A stretch of DNA of 48,947 nucleotides from a virus, in IMG/VR virus record IMGVR_UViG_3300035698_005713, positions 1 through 48,947 of that record; one strand, given 5' to 3'. The notes beneath the pieces were generated by a model that saw only the letters and a program-made list of their open reading frames with translations, was not told the DNA's origin and ran no database searches. Made by a program: the position numbers and the translations under genes. Each line of letters starts with the position of its first letter. Positions within the stretch are counted from its first letter, which is position 1. Below, in pieces: positions 37,836-48,332 of the stretch.

Positions 37836-40745
37836 CTAACATTTAAGACTCTCAATGAACGCCTGAGCGTTTGCGATATTCATTTTCACAGCTTCCGTTC
37901 TCTCTTTCGCTTTCGCCACCCCAGCTTTAATTCGCTCTGCAACCTTTTTCGTACCAGAGCCTTTTTTAACACTAACACCGAGTTTCCTGCCAACAGATTC
38001 CATCTTCTTAGATACAGCACGTTTGACATACTCTACTGGCGAACCAGTGAAGCCTCTGTTGACTACGATTTCCTGTCCCATTCTGGTATTCTCTGTGATA
38101 ATCCAGTTGGCTATTTTGGAGTATTCTTCCCAGTTGCTTTCACTTTCCATCTGCTCTGCATAGGCCAGCCTGACAGCATTGTTCAGAAGATTGTCAGCTT
38201 TGTCGCTACTGTAAGCTATTCGCCTTGCTTCAGCAATGTCAGTCGAAACAAGGTTTTGTGCTTTTCTAACTTCTTCCTCAACGGTAATCGGATCATAATT
38301 CAAATTTTGCTGAACGCCGTGTTCCGCCAAAGTATCGGCCAATTTCTGTGCTATAACACTTTTCGTCTTGACTTTGCGCGGCGCCGCCTTTTTTGGCTCA
38401 ATGGGCTTGGCCGCTACTTTTGGCTCTGTAACGACTGCCGGTTTTTCTATCGGCGCTTTCTGTACTTCCGCCCAGACTTTCTCTAAATGCGGCCTGATTC
38501 TCTCGCCCAGAGACTTTACCATCTTTGCTGTCCATTCGGCTTTCAGCTTCGCCTGACTGATTCCTGCTCTGGTCAGGGCTTCTGCGTGATATGCTCCTAT
38601 TCTCGCCAGCTTCGCAAACAGTACAGGGTCAACTCCAAATGACAGTGTACTTTTGTTGCGGAGTGCTTTTTGGTCTTTTTTGGCTGTCTCTGTTGAGACG
38701 CCTTTGTTCTTTGCGCCGTAGGTTGGCGTGATTACTTTGAATTTCTTTGGCACTTTTGGTATCCGCGTCGTTTTCGGCAATGCCTTAACATTCTTGCGTA
38801 CAAACTGTAAAGCCTCTTTGGTGTTGTAAACATTTATTCCACCGTCAATTTCAAAGTGCAACTTCTCAATGGCTTTTCTGTCCGCTACTTCTGTTGCTCT
38901 TGCCAGTGCTTTCGTTGGTGCTTTCGCTATCGCCGCGTCAAGTTCAGCCAGAATCTCGTCTTTCCTCGGCAGTATTTCTACTTTGTGGGTTTGGACTATT
39001 TCTTCTATTTCAGCCTGTGGCGTTACTTTTGCTTTAACAGCCTTCCTGCCTATCTTGGGGGCGACTGTGGGTTCAACAAGTCCTCGTTCAATACGCAGGG
39101 CTTTATTACTGGCCTTTTTGACAGCTAAATCAAGAGCGTTTTGCTTGGACTTGACAGTATTTTCTTCTGCTGCTTTTACGGCAACTTCATATTCTCTTAG
39201 TGCCGCTTCATATTCAGGAGAAGTTGGCTTCTTTTCCTCTGCAACAGCCTCTTTTGCTTTCGGTGGTATCTTCTTACCCTTTATCTTCTGTTTGACCACT
39301 GGTGGGACTTCTACACGCTTCTCTGCGGCCTCAAGTGCTTCAAGTTCAGCAGCAACGTCAGCTTCTACGCCAGCTATGTCCTCTGGTACTGTTTCCTGCT
39401 CCTGTGCGGCTGGTGGCGCAACTATCTCCGGTTCTGCGACCGTCGGCACTACTTCTTCTACGGGAGCTTCCTGAACAGTCTGGTCTTCGTCAAACTTCGC
39501 CTGTCTTTCGGCAGCAGTTGTTTTTCTTGTAATCCCGAACTTCTCCCTGAAATCCTTGCGACTGTAAGTGGTCTTTTTGCTTTTTAGATAATCAACAATC
39601 GCAGATGGCATATTTACCGCTGTTGCCGCACCAGCGGGTACGCTAAAAGCTCCCAGTTCAACTACGGTCTGTTCCGAAGACGGAATTACATCATCCCACC
39701 CACCCAAACCTGTAACAGCACGCAGGAAGTCGCCGAAACGTTCTTCCATATATTCTTCAATAGTGCCGTGATAACCGACTTTTTCAAGTTTTTTAATGCC
39801 TGTCGATATTCTTTTAACGAGTCCTGCTTCCGGTATGGCTCGGAGCAATTTACCTACCGCAGAGCCTTTTGGTACAAATTTCGTTAATTGCTTGCCAATT
39901 TTGCCGGCATATTCCCCCATAGCACCGCCTGAAACTTCGGATAAGTTCTCGATGTAAGTATCGCCAAAACCCTTAAATACTAACTTTGCTATTGAGTCCT
40001 GATTACCAAAAAGTCTTTCCTGTGCGGCGTAACCGGCAGCCTTGTGTGGCATTAGGGCTGTTCTGGCAACAGTTCCGCCAGCCGCCGCAGCCCCTTTTAC
40101 GCCAGCCCGAACAACACCTTTTTTGAGTAACTCTTTGCCAACCAGTTTTATTCCAGCCTTGCGAATAGGTGCAGCCGCGGCTCTATATGCTGGCCCTGTC
40201 AATAAGAATTCGAGACCGTATTTTGGTATCTGTGAAACAACGTCATAAATCTTTGCGGGTATTGTTTTACCTCGTTGGGCTTCCTCCTGCATATAAGCCA
40301 TAAACTCGTCAAACATCGCTTGTTCTTGCCTCGATGCTTTGCCCTCTTTGATTTTGTCGCCAATAATAGCGTAATTGATTAACTCTGCTTCCTGTAAACC
40401 CGGAACTACTGTAATATCCATACCGGCTCGACCTGGAACATCTCCTTTGCGTAAAATGTTTTCAAGAAAACCTATTTTTCCTTCTTCAGCAGGAGTTTCA
40501 TTAAGAGCCTTTTGGCCTCTAAGGAACGCTTTCCACGATTCAGAGTCAGTAGATTCAGGCTCCATAACAGGTGCTTCCTGTGGCGGCGGTTCTCCGTATG
40601 CCAGTTCCGGCGGTATCCACGCAGTTTCAGGAGATTCTATCTTGAAAGACTGCATAGTCGCTATTGGGGACTGTTTATCCAAGTAGGCATCAGGATTGAA
40701 AGCAGACTGCTGTTCCTCTAAGTATTTATCAGGGTTGAACGCCAT
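37836..40745 (-). CDS. Very large virion protein (969 aa), FNPD-repeat N-terminus
   Basis: N-terminus carries two tandem FNPDKYLEEQ/FNPDAYLDKQ units, a motif often seen at the start of phage ejection or polyvalent proteins. Residues about 90-380 include KQLTKFVPKGSAVGKLL and a globular, partly hydrophobic region (EEAQRGKTIPAKIYDVVSQIPKYGLEFLLTGP). A long Pro/Ala/Val/Glu linker (about 430-560) follows, then a helical basic C-terminal region ending KERTEAVKMNIANAQAFIESLKC. Probably an internal virion protein delivered into the host with DNA. No peptidoglycan hydrolase motif is recognised. Confidence 0.6.
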   Translation of the reverse strand: MAFNPDKYLEEQQSAFNPDAYLDKQSPIATMQSFKIESPETAWIPPELAYGEPPPQEAPVMEPESTDSESWKAFLRGQKALNETPAEEGKIGFLENILRKGDVPGRAGMDITVVPGLQEAELINYAIIGDKIKEGKASRQEQAMFDEFMAYMQEEAQRGKTIPAKIYDVVSQIPKYGLEFLLTGPAYRAAAAPIRKAGIKLVGKELLKKGVVRAGVKGAAAAGGTVARTALMPHKAAGYAAQERLFGNQDSIAKLVFKGFGDTYIENLSEVSGGAMGEYAGKIGKQLTKFVPKGSAVGKLLRAIPEAGLVKRISTGIKKLEKVGYHGTIEEYMEERFGDFLRAVTGLGGWDDVIPSSEQTVVELGAFSVPAGAATAVNMPSAIVDYLKSKKTTYSRKDFREKFGITRKTTAAERQAKFDEDQTVQEAPVEEVVPTVAEPEIVAPPAAQEQETVPEDIAGVEADVAAELEALEAAEKRVEVPPVVKQKIKGKKIPPKAKEAVAEEKKPTSPEYEAALREYEVAVKAAEENTVKSKQNALDLAVKKASNKALRIERGLVEPTVAPKIGRKAVKAKVTPQAEIEEIVQTHKVEILPRKDEILAELDAAIAKAPTKALARATEVADRKAIEKLHFEIDGGINVYNTKEALQFVRKNVKALPKTTRIPKVPKKFKVITPTYGAKNKGVSTETAKKDQKALRNKSTLSFGVDPVLFAKLARIGAYHAEALTRAGISQAKLKAEWTAKMVKSLGERIRPHLEKVWAEVQKAPIEKPAVVTEPKVAAKPIEPKKAAPRKVKTKSVIAQKLADTLAEHGVQQNLNYDPITVEEEVRKAQNLVSTDIAEARRIAYSSDKADNLLNNAVRLAYAEQMESESNWEEYSKIANWIITENTRMGQEIVVNRGFTGSPVEYVKRAVSKKMESVGRKLGVSVKKGSGTKKVAERIKAGVAKAKERTEAVKMNIANAQAFIESLKC

Positions 40746-40749
40746 ACCG

Positions 40750-41679
40750 TTATTTCCCTACCAACAACTGCATTATCTTTATTGCTCGCGGGTCATCTGG
40801 ATTCTGTTCAGCCCATTCCAACGCCTGTTGATCCTCACTTTTGTAATCGCCGAAGAGCTTGTCGGCAAGTATAGTTGCTTCCTCAAAAGACTTAGCCTCA
40901 TCTAACAGCTTTATTACAAGTTTCGATTTCTCAATAACCTTTTTTGCTTCAACATCGGCTTTATCAGTGGCGGCTTTTGCTTCCGCCTCGGCCTTTTCAT
41001 TAGCCATTTCAGCGTAAGGGTCAAGTTCGATTTTGCCAGTTTTCTGATTGATATAAGAATATGAGCCATCATCATTAGTCATTTTATACTTTTCAAATTC
41101 TGCAACAGGATTCGGTGTGGGTTCGTTTACCATCGAAGGCAAAATGCTATTATCTACCATCCATAGTTGTTTTTCGAGATTTTCGCCCTGTTCAGCTGTT
41201 AATTCTTGTTCGGCCACTCGTAGTCTGACTCCCGATATAGCCCTCTGAAGTTGTTCCTTTTTTCTTTTATCTTCTTCAGAGTACCGCCACTTAAAATCTT
41301 CTCGTTTACGTTCCTGTTCCGCTTTTGCTTCTGCAAGTTTTCGGGTCGGTTCGTCTTCCAGCCAATCCCTTTTGTCTCTATATGCTTCTGCTTCAGTTGC
41401 TTGTTCTTTCTCGAGATTTATATTCTCAAATTCCTGTTGTGCAATCCTCCTTGCAGTTTCAGCATCGCCTCTTTCCAAAGCCTGATTATACCTGTCTTGA
41501 ATGATTTGACGGCCAATCTGGTCTCGTTGAATACGGCGACTAAGTTCTTCCTCGGCTCGCCTATCCTGTGCCTGTTGAAGTTTTAACTGTTCCCGTCGCC
41601 TTACACCTTCAACTCGACCGGCTTTTTGTGCAAGCGTACTTAACGCACCGACAGGAGTATAGTCTATTTTAATTGGCAT
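40750..41679 (-). CDS. Coiled-coil virion protein (309 aa)
   Basis: Reads MPIKIDYTPVGALSTLAQKA, then about 120 residues of unbroken Glu/Arg/Gln coiled coil (REQLKLQQAQDRRAEEELSRR) and another helical block (KAEAEAKAATDKADVEAK). Ends AIKIMQLLVGK. The gap to the next gene is 4 nt. Composition and position match internal virion proteins of short-tailed phages, the smallest of an ejection set. Confidence 0.65.
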   Translation of the reverse strand: MPIKIDYTPVGALSTLAQKAGRVEGVRRREQLKLQQAQDRRAEEELSRRIQRDQIGRQIIQDRYNQALERGDAETARRIAQQEFENINLEKEQATEAEAYRDKRDWLEDEPTRKLAEAKAEQERKREDFKWRYSEEDKRKKEQLQRAISGVRLRVAEQELTAEQGENLEKQLWMVDNSILPSMVNEPTPNPVAEFEKYKMTNDDGSYSYINQKTGKIELDPYAEMANEKAEAEAKAATDKADVEAKKVIEKSKLVIKLLDEAKSFEEATILADKLFGDYKSEDQQALEWAEQNPDDPRAIKIMQLLVGK

Positions 41680-41706
41680 TTTCTTTACCTCATAACCGCT
41701 TTATCA

Positions 41707-42537
41707 CTAATTATATTTCGACTCATACGCAACTTTTCTTTTCGTAAAAGCCGCCGCTTCTGTAGCCGCCCTTATTGCGTCTCTCTGTTTTTTGGCCGCT
41801 AACGATTTTTCCTGTATCGCCGCACCCTGCCGTGCCGTCCAAGATTGCACCGGATTGACATACGCAGATGTAACCGCTGTATTATAACCGGTACTGAACT
41901 GAGGTGTTGCTGGTACAGGTGTTGCTTTATTAGCACCATACGAATACGAAGAACCGCCGACATCACCGACACTTGCCGCTTGTAACATATTGGCATATAG
42001 CGAAGGGTCTGGTGCTGCCTCAGTCTTTCTTTCCATAAAGTCAACAGTTTGTCCGACAGCACCAGCATATTTCGATGTCTGTAAATCGGCCAGACTCAAT
42101 CTTGCCCTGCTCCCAACATCCTGTTCCCACGCCTTTGGTAATGCTGACATTATCGTAGTATTTGCCAGTCCAGACCGAACAAGACTCTGTGTACCGGCGG
42201 CAACGTCTTTCCTTTTTTGTGCCTCAATATCAGCAAGTTGGCCTGTTCCGAAACCGCCGCCCAGAGCATACAAACTTTCCAGTCCGGTCAACTTACCCAG
42301 TCCAGCTTGATAACGAGCTTCATTGGCCGCATTTGCTTCTTCGTAAGCCGTCTTATAGTCCTGTATAGCTTGGTCGCTTGAAAGATTGGTGAACTTACCG
42401 TATGAAAAACCGGGCTGACCGGGTTCACCCGATGAAGCGCCAACTATCTGGTTCCACCGTTTCTTTTCGTCAATAGTCAGAGCGTCAGGGTTCTGTACAG
42501 TTTTCAAAAATTCCTGCCATTTGCTTGCACTTGCCAT
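41707..42537 (-). CDS. Probable internal virion protein (276 aa)
   Basis: Ala/Gly/Ser/Gln-rich with Leu-heptad stretches (SLVRSGLANTTIMSALPKAW, ARLSLADLQTSKYAGAV) and a Pro/Thr-rich segment before a basic helical end (AATEAAAFTKRKVAYESKYN). Similar to ejection-type proteins that precede larger ones in podovirus virion clusters. The family is not recognised with certainty. Confidence 0.6.
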   Translation of the reverse strand: MASASKWQEFLKTVQNPDALTIDEKKRWNQIVGASSGEPGQPGFSYGKFTNLSSDQAIQDYKTAYEEANAANEARYQAGLGKLTGLESLYALGGGFGTGQLADIEAQKRKDVAAGTQSLVRSGLANTTIMSALPKAWEQDVGSRARLSLADLQTSKYAGAVGQTVDFMERKTEAAPDPSLYANMLQAASVGDVGGSSYSYGANKATPVPATPQFSTGYNTAVTSAYVNPVQSWTARQGAAIQEKSLAAKKQRDAIRAATEAAAFTKRKVAYESKYN

Positions 42538-42546
42538 TTTAGGCTC

Positions 42547-42831
42547 CTATTCTTTTAATGCTATCACGCTATTAATATAATCCTGCGTAGCTTTCCTTGC
42601 AAAAGCAAAAACGCCACTTCTGTCGTCATTTATTAAGCTGCTTAGTTCTGCCACTTCTTCTTTGCTCATATCACAGGGCAGACCTTTATTGATAGTCCTT
42701 GCTGTTTCTATAAGGTCTAAGGTCTTTGCATTTCTGTATAAAAGATTTGCGATAACCTTGTGAAAATTACCGTCCGGTAAGGCGTTACCATCAATGTCTT
42801 TTAATTCGATTTTGGTAAAGTCCAGTTTCAT
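42547..42831 (-). CDS. Small conserved phage protein (94 aa)
   Basis: Reads MKLDFTKIELKDIDGNALPD, then FHKVIANLLYRNAKTLDLIE and SVFAFARKATQDYINSVIALKE-like end. The D-x-F-x-K-I-E-I-D-G ... LANLLY ... AR-x-I-NKG pattern is a frequent small phage protein of unknown role, often near tail genes. Fits 9 nt before the internal-virion gene. Confidence 0.65.
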   Translation of the reverse strand: MKLDFTKIELKDIDGNALPDGNFHKVIANLLYRNAKTLDLIETARTINKGLPCDMSKEEVAELSSLINDDRSGVFAFARKATQDYINSVIALKE

Positions 42832-42854
42832 TTTTACTTCCTTTCTAAATAAGT

Positions 42855-44387
42855 TTATTTTACAAGTTCAGTTCTACTGCCGACCGTATCTTCTTCGAGG
42901 TGCATACCAACTTGAGATATGAACACGCTATCGGCATATTCCGTTCCTCCAGTTGCAGCTATTCTTTTAACCGTACACTTTATATGCACACCGACAAGAT
43001 AATTGGTCAAAGTTAAATCGCCCATATCAAGATAAAAATTTGTCAAAGCACTTGTGCCTGTTGGTATTGTCAGTTCAGCCGTAACACTTGTTTCTTGCCA
43101 CACCTCATCAACATCTGCATAAGCAATGTAGATAGTGAACTTTGCATATTGATTAGTATCTCCATTTGGTGCGGTATTTTGCGCTGTTTTATTCGTAACG
43201 TGTAGATGAACATTTGCAGCCGTTCCTTCTTTCCAGCTATGCGGTACTTCATTTGCCATAAGATAAGCATATTCATCTACGTCAAATGCGTATTCATAAG
43301 TATTAGTAGTAAATGCTTCCCAGCTTGGAAAGTTGGCTGCTGGAACTTTTGAAGACGAAACTTGAAACTGAAGGTCATTCCATACCGTTGCATCGCCTAC
43401 AAAAGACAAATCGCCTGTTGCCGATATTCTTGTATCGTTTGTGCCATCGCCAATGTTAAGCGATGTTCCAGGTCTTATAATTCCATTTGTGCCGTCGCTA
43501 TAAATTTGTAAATCTGCGTTTGTTGTTCCAAATAATAATTTATTATTATTATTAAATTGCAAATCTCCACCAATTTGTAATTCTCCAACTCCTGTTCTTG
43601 TAAGTGTAACATCTCTTGCTCCCGTTCCAGCTCCCCAAGACATTGAACCTGTTGTACTAATTGTAAATCTTCTCCATGTATCATTATTAACACTTCCCCC
43701 AAAAACTGTGTTATCTGTTCCTGGTCCAACTAAATGAAAAAACTCATGGTCATTATTCTTCAAAAATCCGCTTCTATAGCTTCCATAACCGCCAATTCCA
43801 AATCTTTTATCAGATAATGAAAGGACATTATGGATTCCCGCCGCAACAGTTCCTGCTGTTTTCAAATCGATAGCCTCATCATCAGCTATTGCTATTACGC
43901 TATCAACATTTGCATCTCCTGTTGTAGTTAAATTTCCAGCAGTAAAATCATAATTTCCAGTAGAAGTATCTCCTGTATTAAGCATATAATCGGAATGAGC
44001 TTGTGAATTATCTACAGAATGGTCATAAGCTAAATCCCAGTGTGCCGAATTATCTGTAACAGACGAAAGTTCGCCTGTTGAGGTTTCTATTTTCACAAGT
44101 CCCGTGGAAAGAGCTTTGTTAAGATGTGTTATGAGTGTTTGGTCAATCGCTACTGTTTTTATCTCTCCGCCGGTCAAAACAATAGGAGATGTTCCGAGAA
44201 CATTCTGTACCGCACCGCCAGAGTTTTTTCGGACAAACGCTGTGGCGTGAAAACCGTCCAAAGTATCTGCGTCAACAACGTCTGTAACAGCACTTGCCGC
44301 CACAAGCTCATTAACCGCAGCGGCCAATTTTTGTATCGTCTGTCGTGTTCTGACGAAATCGTTCTCTTTTATGTTGCCATCTATCAT
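42855..44387 (-). CDS. Tail-fibre-like protein (510 aa)
   Basis: The N-terminal helical attachment region (TRQTIQKLAAAVNELV, DADTLDGFHATAF) is characteristic of fibre proteins, and is followed by a long run of beta-rich repeats with N-D-G-T turns (SVTDNSAHWDLAYDHS, LQFNNNNKLLFGTTNADLQ, ADLQIYSDGTNGIIRPG). The C-terminal 150 residues look like a compact beta sandwich (VHLHVTNKTAQNTAP, TIYIAYADVDEVWQE). Likely host-contact or fibre-shaft protein. Its start overlaps the end of the GLUG-propeller gene by 4 nt. Confidence 0.7.
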   Translation of the reverse strand: MIDGNIKENDFVRTRQTIQKLAAAVNELVAASAVTDVVDADTLDGFHATAFVRKNSGGAVQNVLGTSPIVLTGGEIKTVAIDQTLITHLNKALSTGLVKIETSTGELSSVTDNSAHWDLAYDHSVDNSQAHSDYMLNTGDTSTGNYDFTAGNLTTTGDANVDSVIAIADDEAIDLKTAGTVAAGIHNVLSLSDKRFGIGGYGSYRSGFLKNNDHEFFHLVGPGTDNTVFGGSVNNDTWRRFTISTTGSMSWGAGTGARDVTLTRTGVGELQIGGDLQFNNNNKLLFGTTNADLQIYSDGTNGIIRPGTSLNIGDGTNDTRISATGDLSFVGDATVWNDLQFQVSSSKVPAANFPSWEAFTTNTYEYAFDVDEYAYLMANEVPHSWKEGTAANVHLHVTNKTAQNTAPNGDTNQYAKFTIYIAYADVDEVWQETSVTAELTIPTGTSALTNFYLDMGDLTLTNYLVGVHIKCTVKRIAATGGTEYADSVFISQVGMHLEEDTVGSRTELVK

Positions 44388-46729
44388 CGCCTTAAAAAGC
44401 CTCCGGGCAATATGTCTATTCCAACCTGTTCAATAGCAAAAGTCTTTTCGGATACCTTGTTTCCGAATTTAATAGCCATTACCGCACCTCTCGCCCGTAT
44501 TCGCACATTCGACTGTCTGCCGCCTGAACTAAACGTACCAGAAAACAGTCCTGCGTTTGCAAGGTCATCTACTAACTGTTCGGACGAATCATTAACGTAA
44601 ATAGCCCACGTCATATTCGTAGTATCTGAACCGAGAGATACATACAAATTATTCAAGATACCCTCAATATCTCCCTTACTCATTACCAGTGAACCATACG
44701 TTACATAACTGTTAATAGCGACATTCTCATCCGTACCTGCCTCGTCAGAGTTGCTGTCTGGGTCGAAGAATCTCAAATAACCATCTCCGCACGCCTGTAC
44801 CAGTTTAGTATAACCAGCATCACTGGACTCATAAAATACCTGTGCAGCTATGCCCGTAACCACCGCTTCTGGGAACAGGCCATTAGTTCTTAAATCAAAC
44901 CAGTAATTTTGAGAGGTATTGTCCGACAGTTTCAAAATAGATATTTCAAAACCGCTTTCGTTTCGGTCAAAGCCCATAGAAATTCTATGTGTTTCCCTGC
45001 GTATTCCCTGCATTAAGTTCGGAACTCTGACATCAGATAGCGGCTCTGGTACGAAACCACCCCTCGCTATCTTGTACAGGCCGGACATTCCCATAAAATA
45101 TAAATTACCGTTACCATCAAAACAATATGAAGTTGCGCCGAATATGCCATCGCTTTTATACAAGCTGTCTATTGAACCGCCAGCGGCAGGGTCGCCCCTG
45201 AATATAGTAATGGAATGTAATCCACCATCTATCATATAGTCATCATTGAAGGGAATAAATGCTGTTGGAATATCTCCTATCGCACCGGCAACGCCTGTCT
45301 GGAGAGCAACCGCAGACAGTTGCGTATTGACACTGTACAGGAAACTGTGTGGGTCGTTCTGTTCCGAGAGATATTTTGCATAAGCGTTTCGAGTATCATT
45401 CATTACGATTCGACCGTTATACAGGCCAAGTACGTTTGAATACTCTGGCATTGCACCTGAAGACACTTCTCCACCTGTCGTGGGGTCTATGGTAGTCGGA
45501 TAGACTTCCCAGTCGTACCAGTGTGGAGCGGCTGTTACCGCCGACGGTACCGAAGATGTCATACTTCCGCCTGATACAGCGTTTGTAGTATTAAAAGTTC
45601 CACCCACGACTGTCCCGTAAATTGCTGTCGTTGTGCAGAAATCAACTACCATCTGCGCACCTGTAACCGCTTGTCCTATCAAAGCTCCTTTTGACGGCAC
45701 GGCCACCATAGCTGTAACAGTCAATTTTGTACTGACGAAATCGAGTATCTTCTTAGATGTGCCATCAGCTATAAAAACCTTACCCCAAGCCGCAACAGCG
45801 GCGATTATACCACCGCTAACTAAGTCGCCATTGGCAGCTACAAGTTCAGTCATCGTGCCGGGCGTACTTTCGTACCATACTTCGCCATTACCTATCGCAA
45901 CCAGTTTTGTTTCATACGGCGTACCGGTGTCAGCTTCTTCGTCTTCTGCTAAAAAAGTCGGATATGTGGTATCAACTGCCGTAGTCCAGATTAGAGTAAA
46001 ATTCCAGTCTGTGAAAGTGGTCGCTACTTTCATACTTGCGTCTGCAACCAACAGCCCCTTATCCTCATCTTCTTGAGTGGACAGTGAAGAATAAAAACAG
46101 TTATTTACAACGCCGCCATTGTAGCCACAGAAGCCGCCAACATTCGTATCGCCTGTAACTACTCCAACCGAATAACAGTTAATCACGGTATCGTTATATC
46201 CTACCAATCCGCCAACAACAAATGTGCCAGTAACCGCAGCAGTTGAATAACAGTTCCCTATCGTTGATTCGTTGTCTCCAACCAGTCCGCCAACATAATT
46301 CGTACCGACAACTTCGCCGGTAACATAACATCTTGAAATTGAACCCTCACTGTATCCGGCCAGACCGCCGACATTTTCATAACCCGTAATATCCACAGTG
46401 GTAAGGAAAAGATTCGTAACGAAACCAGTTGCTCCGATAGCCCCAAAAAGCCCTACCCAGTCCTCATCTGAACGGTTTATTTTAAGCAGTGAAATAGCGA
46501 AGTCTGCACCATTAAAAAACCCCGTAAATGCTTCGCCAAAACCGCCTATTGGCTGAAAACCGTAACCTTCTTCGAGTTCGTGTGAATCCGAAGCGTCAAT
46601 GTCATTGCCGAGTATCCAAGCCGCAGACAGACCGTCATCACAGATACCAACCTCACGCAACTGCTCAAAGGTCGTTATTACATAAGGGTCTTCGTCTGTT
46701 CCAGCACCATTGCCGCTATATTCACTCAT
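44384..46729 (-). CDS. GLUG-repeat fibre protein with propeller-like region (781 aa)
   Basis: Residues 1-250 hold at least four GLUG-type repeats (GGLAGYSEGSISRCYVTG, GGLVGDNESTIGNCYSTA, GFCGYNGGVVNNCF). The remaining 530 residues are beta-rich with blade-like motifs (GKVFIADGTSKKILDF, GNGNLYFMGMSGLYKIARGG), resembling a tail-attached beta-propeller. GLUG repeats are typical of secreted adhesins, so this is likely a receptor-binding or decoration protein. Overlaps the next GLUG gene by 1 nt (TAATG). Confidence 0.75.
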   Translation of the reverse strand: MSEYSGNGAGTDEDPYVITTFEQLREVGICDDGLSAAWILGNDIDASDSHELEEGYGFQPIGGFGEAFTGFFNGADFAISLLKINRSDEDWVGLFGAIGATGFVTNLFLTTVDITGYENVGGLAGYSEGSISRCYVTGEVVGTNYVGGLVGDNESTIGNCYSTAAVTGTFVVGGLVGYNDTVINCYSVGVVTGDTNVGGFCGYNGGVVNNCFYSSLSTQEDEDKGLLVADASMKVATTFTDWNFTLIWTTAVDTTYPTFLAEDEEADTGTPYETKLVAIGNGEVWYESTPGTMTELVAANGDLVSGGIIAAVAAWGKVFIADGTSKKILDFVSTKLTVTAMVAVPSKGALIGQAVTGAQMVVDFCTTTAIYGTVVGGTFNTTNAVSGGSMTSSVPSAVTAAPHWYDWEVYPTTIDPTTGGEVSSGAMPEYSNVLGLYNGRIVMNDTRNAYAKYLSEQNDPHSFLYSVNTQLSAVALQTGVAGAIGDIPTAFIPFNDDYMIDGGLHSITIFRGDPAAGGSIDSLYKSDGIFGATSYCFDGNGNLYFMGMSGLYKIARGGFVPEPLSDVRVPNLMQGIRRETHRISMGFDRNESGFEISILKLSDNTSQNYWFDLRTNGLFPEAVVTGIAAQVFYESSDAGYTKLVQACGDGYLRFFDPDSNSDEAGTDENVAINSYVTYGSLVMSKGDIEGILNNLYVSLGSDTTNMTWAIYVNDSSEQLVDDLANAGLFSGTFSSGGRQSNVRIRARGAVMAIKFGNKVSEKTFAIEQVGIDILPGGFLRR

Positions 46730-48312
46730 TATATACCCACTCCCGGCCGAAATTTAGGATAGTCCAAAATTTCTTTGATTCGCCATATATTCATAAAATC
46801 CCATACTCCAACATACTGAAAGCCATTTGTTATTGTATCTCCGCCGATAACCACATCCACTTTTCCGCCTGAATTGGCTGGGGTTGTACAGGTTATTTTA
46901 GTATTACTGACCACCACAAAGTCTGTTGCGGCCACGCCATCGAAAGTCGCTTCTGTTTCCCCTGTAAAGCCTACACCTGTAATAACTACATCTGTTCCGC
47001 CTAAATAAGTACCAATAATGGGCGTTACATAAAAACTGCCGTAGGTGTACCCGTTGATTATCGTATAACTGCCGACGACAACATCAACTCCACCTGCCGC
47101 GTGTGCCGGTGTAACGCAGGTGATAGTGGTATCACTGACTACAACGACGCTCGTCGCCGATTCCCCGCCAAAGGTTACTTCTGTTACGTCAGTAAAATCT
47201 TCTCCTGTAATGGTTACGGCTGTGCCGCCGTCCGCAGTACCAACAGCAGGGTCAACAGCATATAACCCATCTCGTAGTAAGGGATATGTTGTATCCTCGG
47301 TTATGAACCAATCCTTTGCGAAGTCCCAGTCCGTAAAAGTTGCCAGTTTTTTCATATTGGCATCGGTGGTCTTTGTAGCGTAACCCCTATCGTAATCTGC
47401 CGTAGTAAGTTCGTTATAAAAAGAATCTAAACAATAAGAAGTAATTAAAACGCCATCTTTCCAGTAATTCGTTTCGTTTTGATAATAGAAGCCATACTTT
47501 TTAGCCTCCGGGCGTTCTGGCATCAGTAGTGAAAGTACGCCATTGGTATAACAGTTTTTTACAGTCCGAGGATAACTGCTCCCGTAATTATTTTTTACTG
47601 CACTGGAAATGAAACCGGCTGCTATTACACCGCCAGTTATGCTTCCCCAAACATAACAATTCGTTATTTTACCACCAAAATAATGACCTATGAACCCACC
47701 AGGTATGCCACCCTCTGAAAGTGTTCCATCGTAATAGCAATGATGAGTTTCACCCTGATATTGTGCTCCTGAAAAACCGCCAACACTATGCCCGACTGCT
47801 GTAATGGTCGCTGTGCTATAACACCATCCTATATTTCCATTACCAACCCCAACGAAGCCGCCAGTATCATAAGTTCCTGTAACAGCCCCAGAAGTATTGC
47901 AATTTCTTATCGTCCCCAAATTCCAACCGCACAAAGAACCTACGATACGATAACCTGTTATGTCCACATCGGTTAGGCTGAGGTTTTTTATCGTCCCATA
48001 ATTCCAACCAAACAAACCTTGAGCGTGGAGGGGATTATTCCACTCAGAAAAGGCAGGGCGATAAGTGAATAGATTACTAATGGTTTTACTATTGCCGTTA
48101 AAATTACCTCGGAAGTTGGTTACAGGAGTCCAGCCAGCACCACTGTCCAATGCAGAGGAATCGGTAGCGTCAATATCATCCGTAACCTGCCAATACAGAC
48201 CGGAACTGCTACGATTATCGGCGGTCATCCACTCCAGCAAGTCCGCCCAACTCGAAATCAAGTAAGGACTTGCTTTCGTTCCACTACCACCACTTCCTAC
48301 GTAAGAAGCCAT
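46729..48312 (-). CDS. GLUG-repeat protein with two IPT/TIG domains (527 aa)
   Basis: N-terminus MASYVGSGGSGTKASPYLIS, then GLUG repeats (GLFGWNYGTIKNLSL, SLCGWNLGTIRNCNTSGAV, GFVGVGNGNIGWCYSTA, GFIGHYFGGKITNCYVWG; about 95-270). Residues about 345-500 hold two tandem IPT/TIG immunoglobulin-like domains (VGTADGGTAVTITGEDF, then GTYLGGTDVVITGVGF). The C-terminal 25 residues (FMNIWRIKEILDYPKFRPG) may anchor it to the virion. Likely an elongated receptor- or polysaccharide-binding fibre. Confidence 0.78.
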   Translation of the reverse strand: MASYVGSGGSGTKASPYLISSWADLLEWMTADNRSSSGLYWQVTDDIDATDSSALDSGAGWTPVTNFRGNFNGNSKTISNLFTYRPAFSEWNNPLHAQGLFGWNYGTIKNLSLTDVDITGYRIVGSLCGWNLGTIRNCNTSGAVTGTYDTGGFVGVGNGNIGWCYSTATITAVGHSVGGFSGAQYQGETHHCYYDGTLSEGGIPGGFIGHYFGGKITNCYVWGSITGGVIAAGFISSAVKNNYGSSYPRTVKNCYTNGVLSLLMPERPEAKKYGFYYQNETNYWKDGVLITSYCLDSFYNELTTADYDRGYATKTTDANMKKLATFTDWDFAKDWFITEDTTYPLLRDGLYAVDPAVGTADGGTAVTITGEDFTDVTEVTFGGESATSVVVVSDTTITCVTPAHAAGGVDVVVGSYTIINGYTYGSFYVTPIIGTYLGGTDVVITGVGFTGETEATFDGVAATDFVVVSNTKITCTTPANSGGKVDVVIGGDTITNGFQYVGVWDFMNIWRIKEILDYPKFRPGVGI

Positions 48313-48332
48313 ACTAAAAGACCTTTAATTAT

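Noticed and set aside
38869-39474. 201-codon plus-strand frame opposite the large virion gene
   Set aside because: Antisense of an Ala/Val/Glu-rich linker, with a Ser/Ala-rich product and no start signals.
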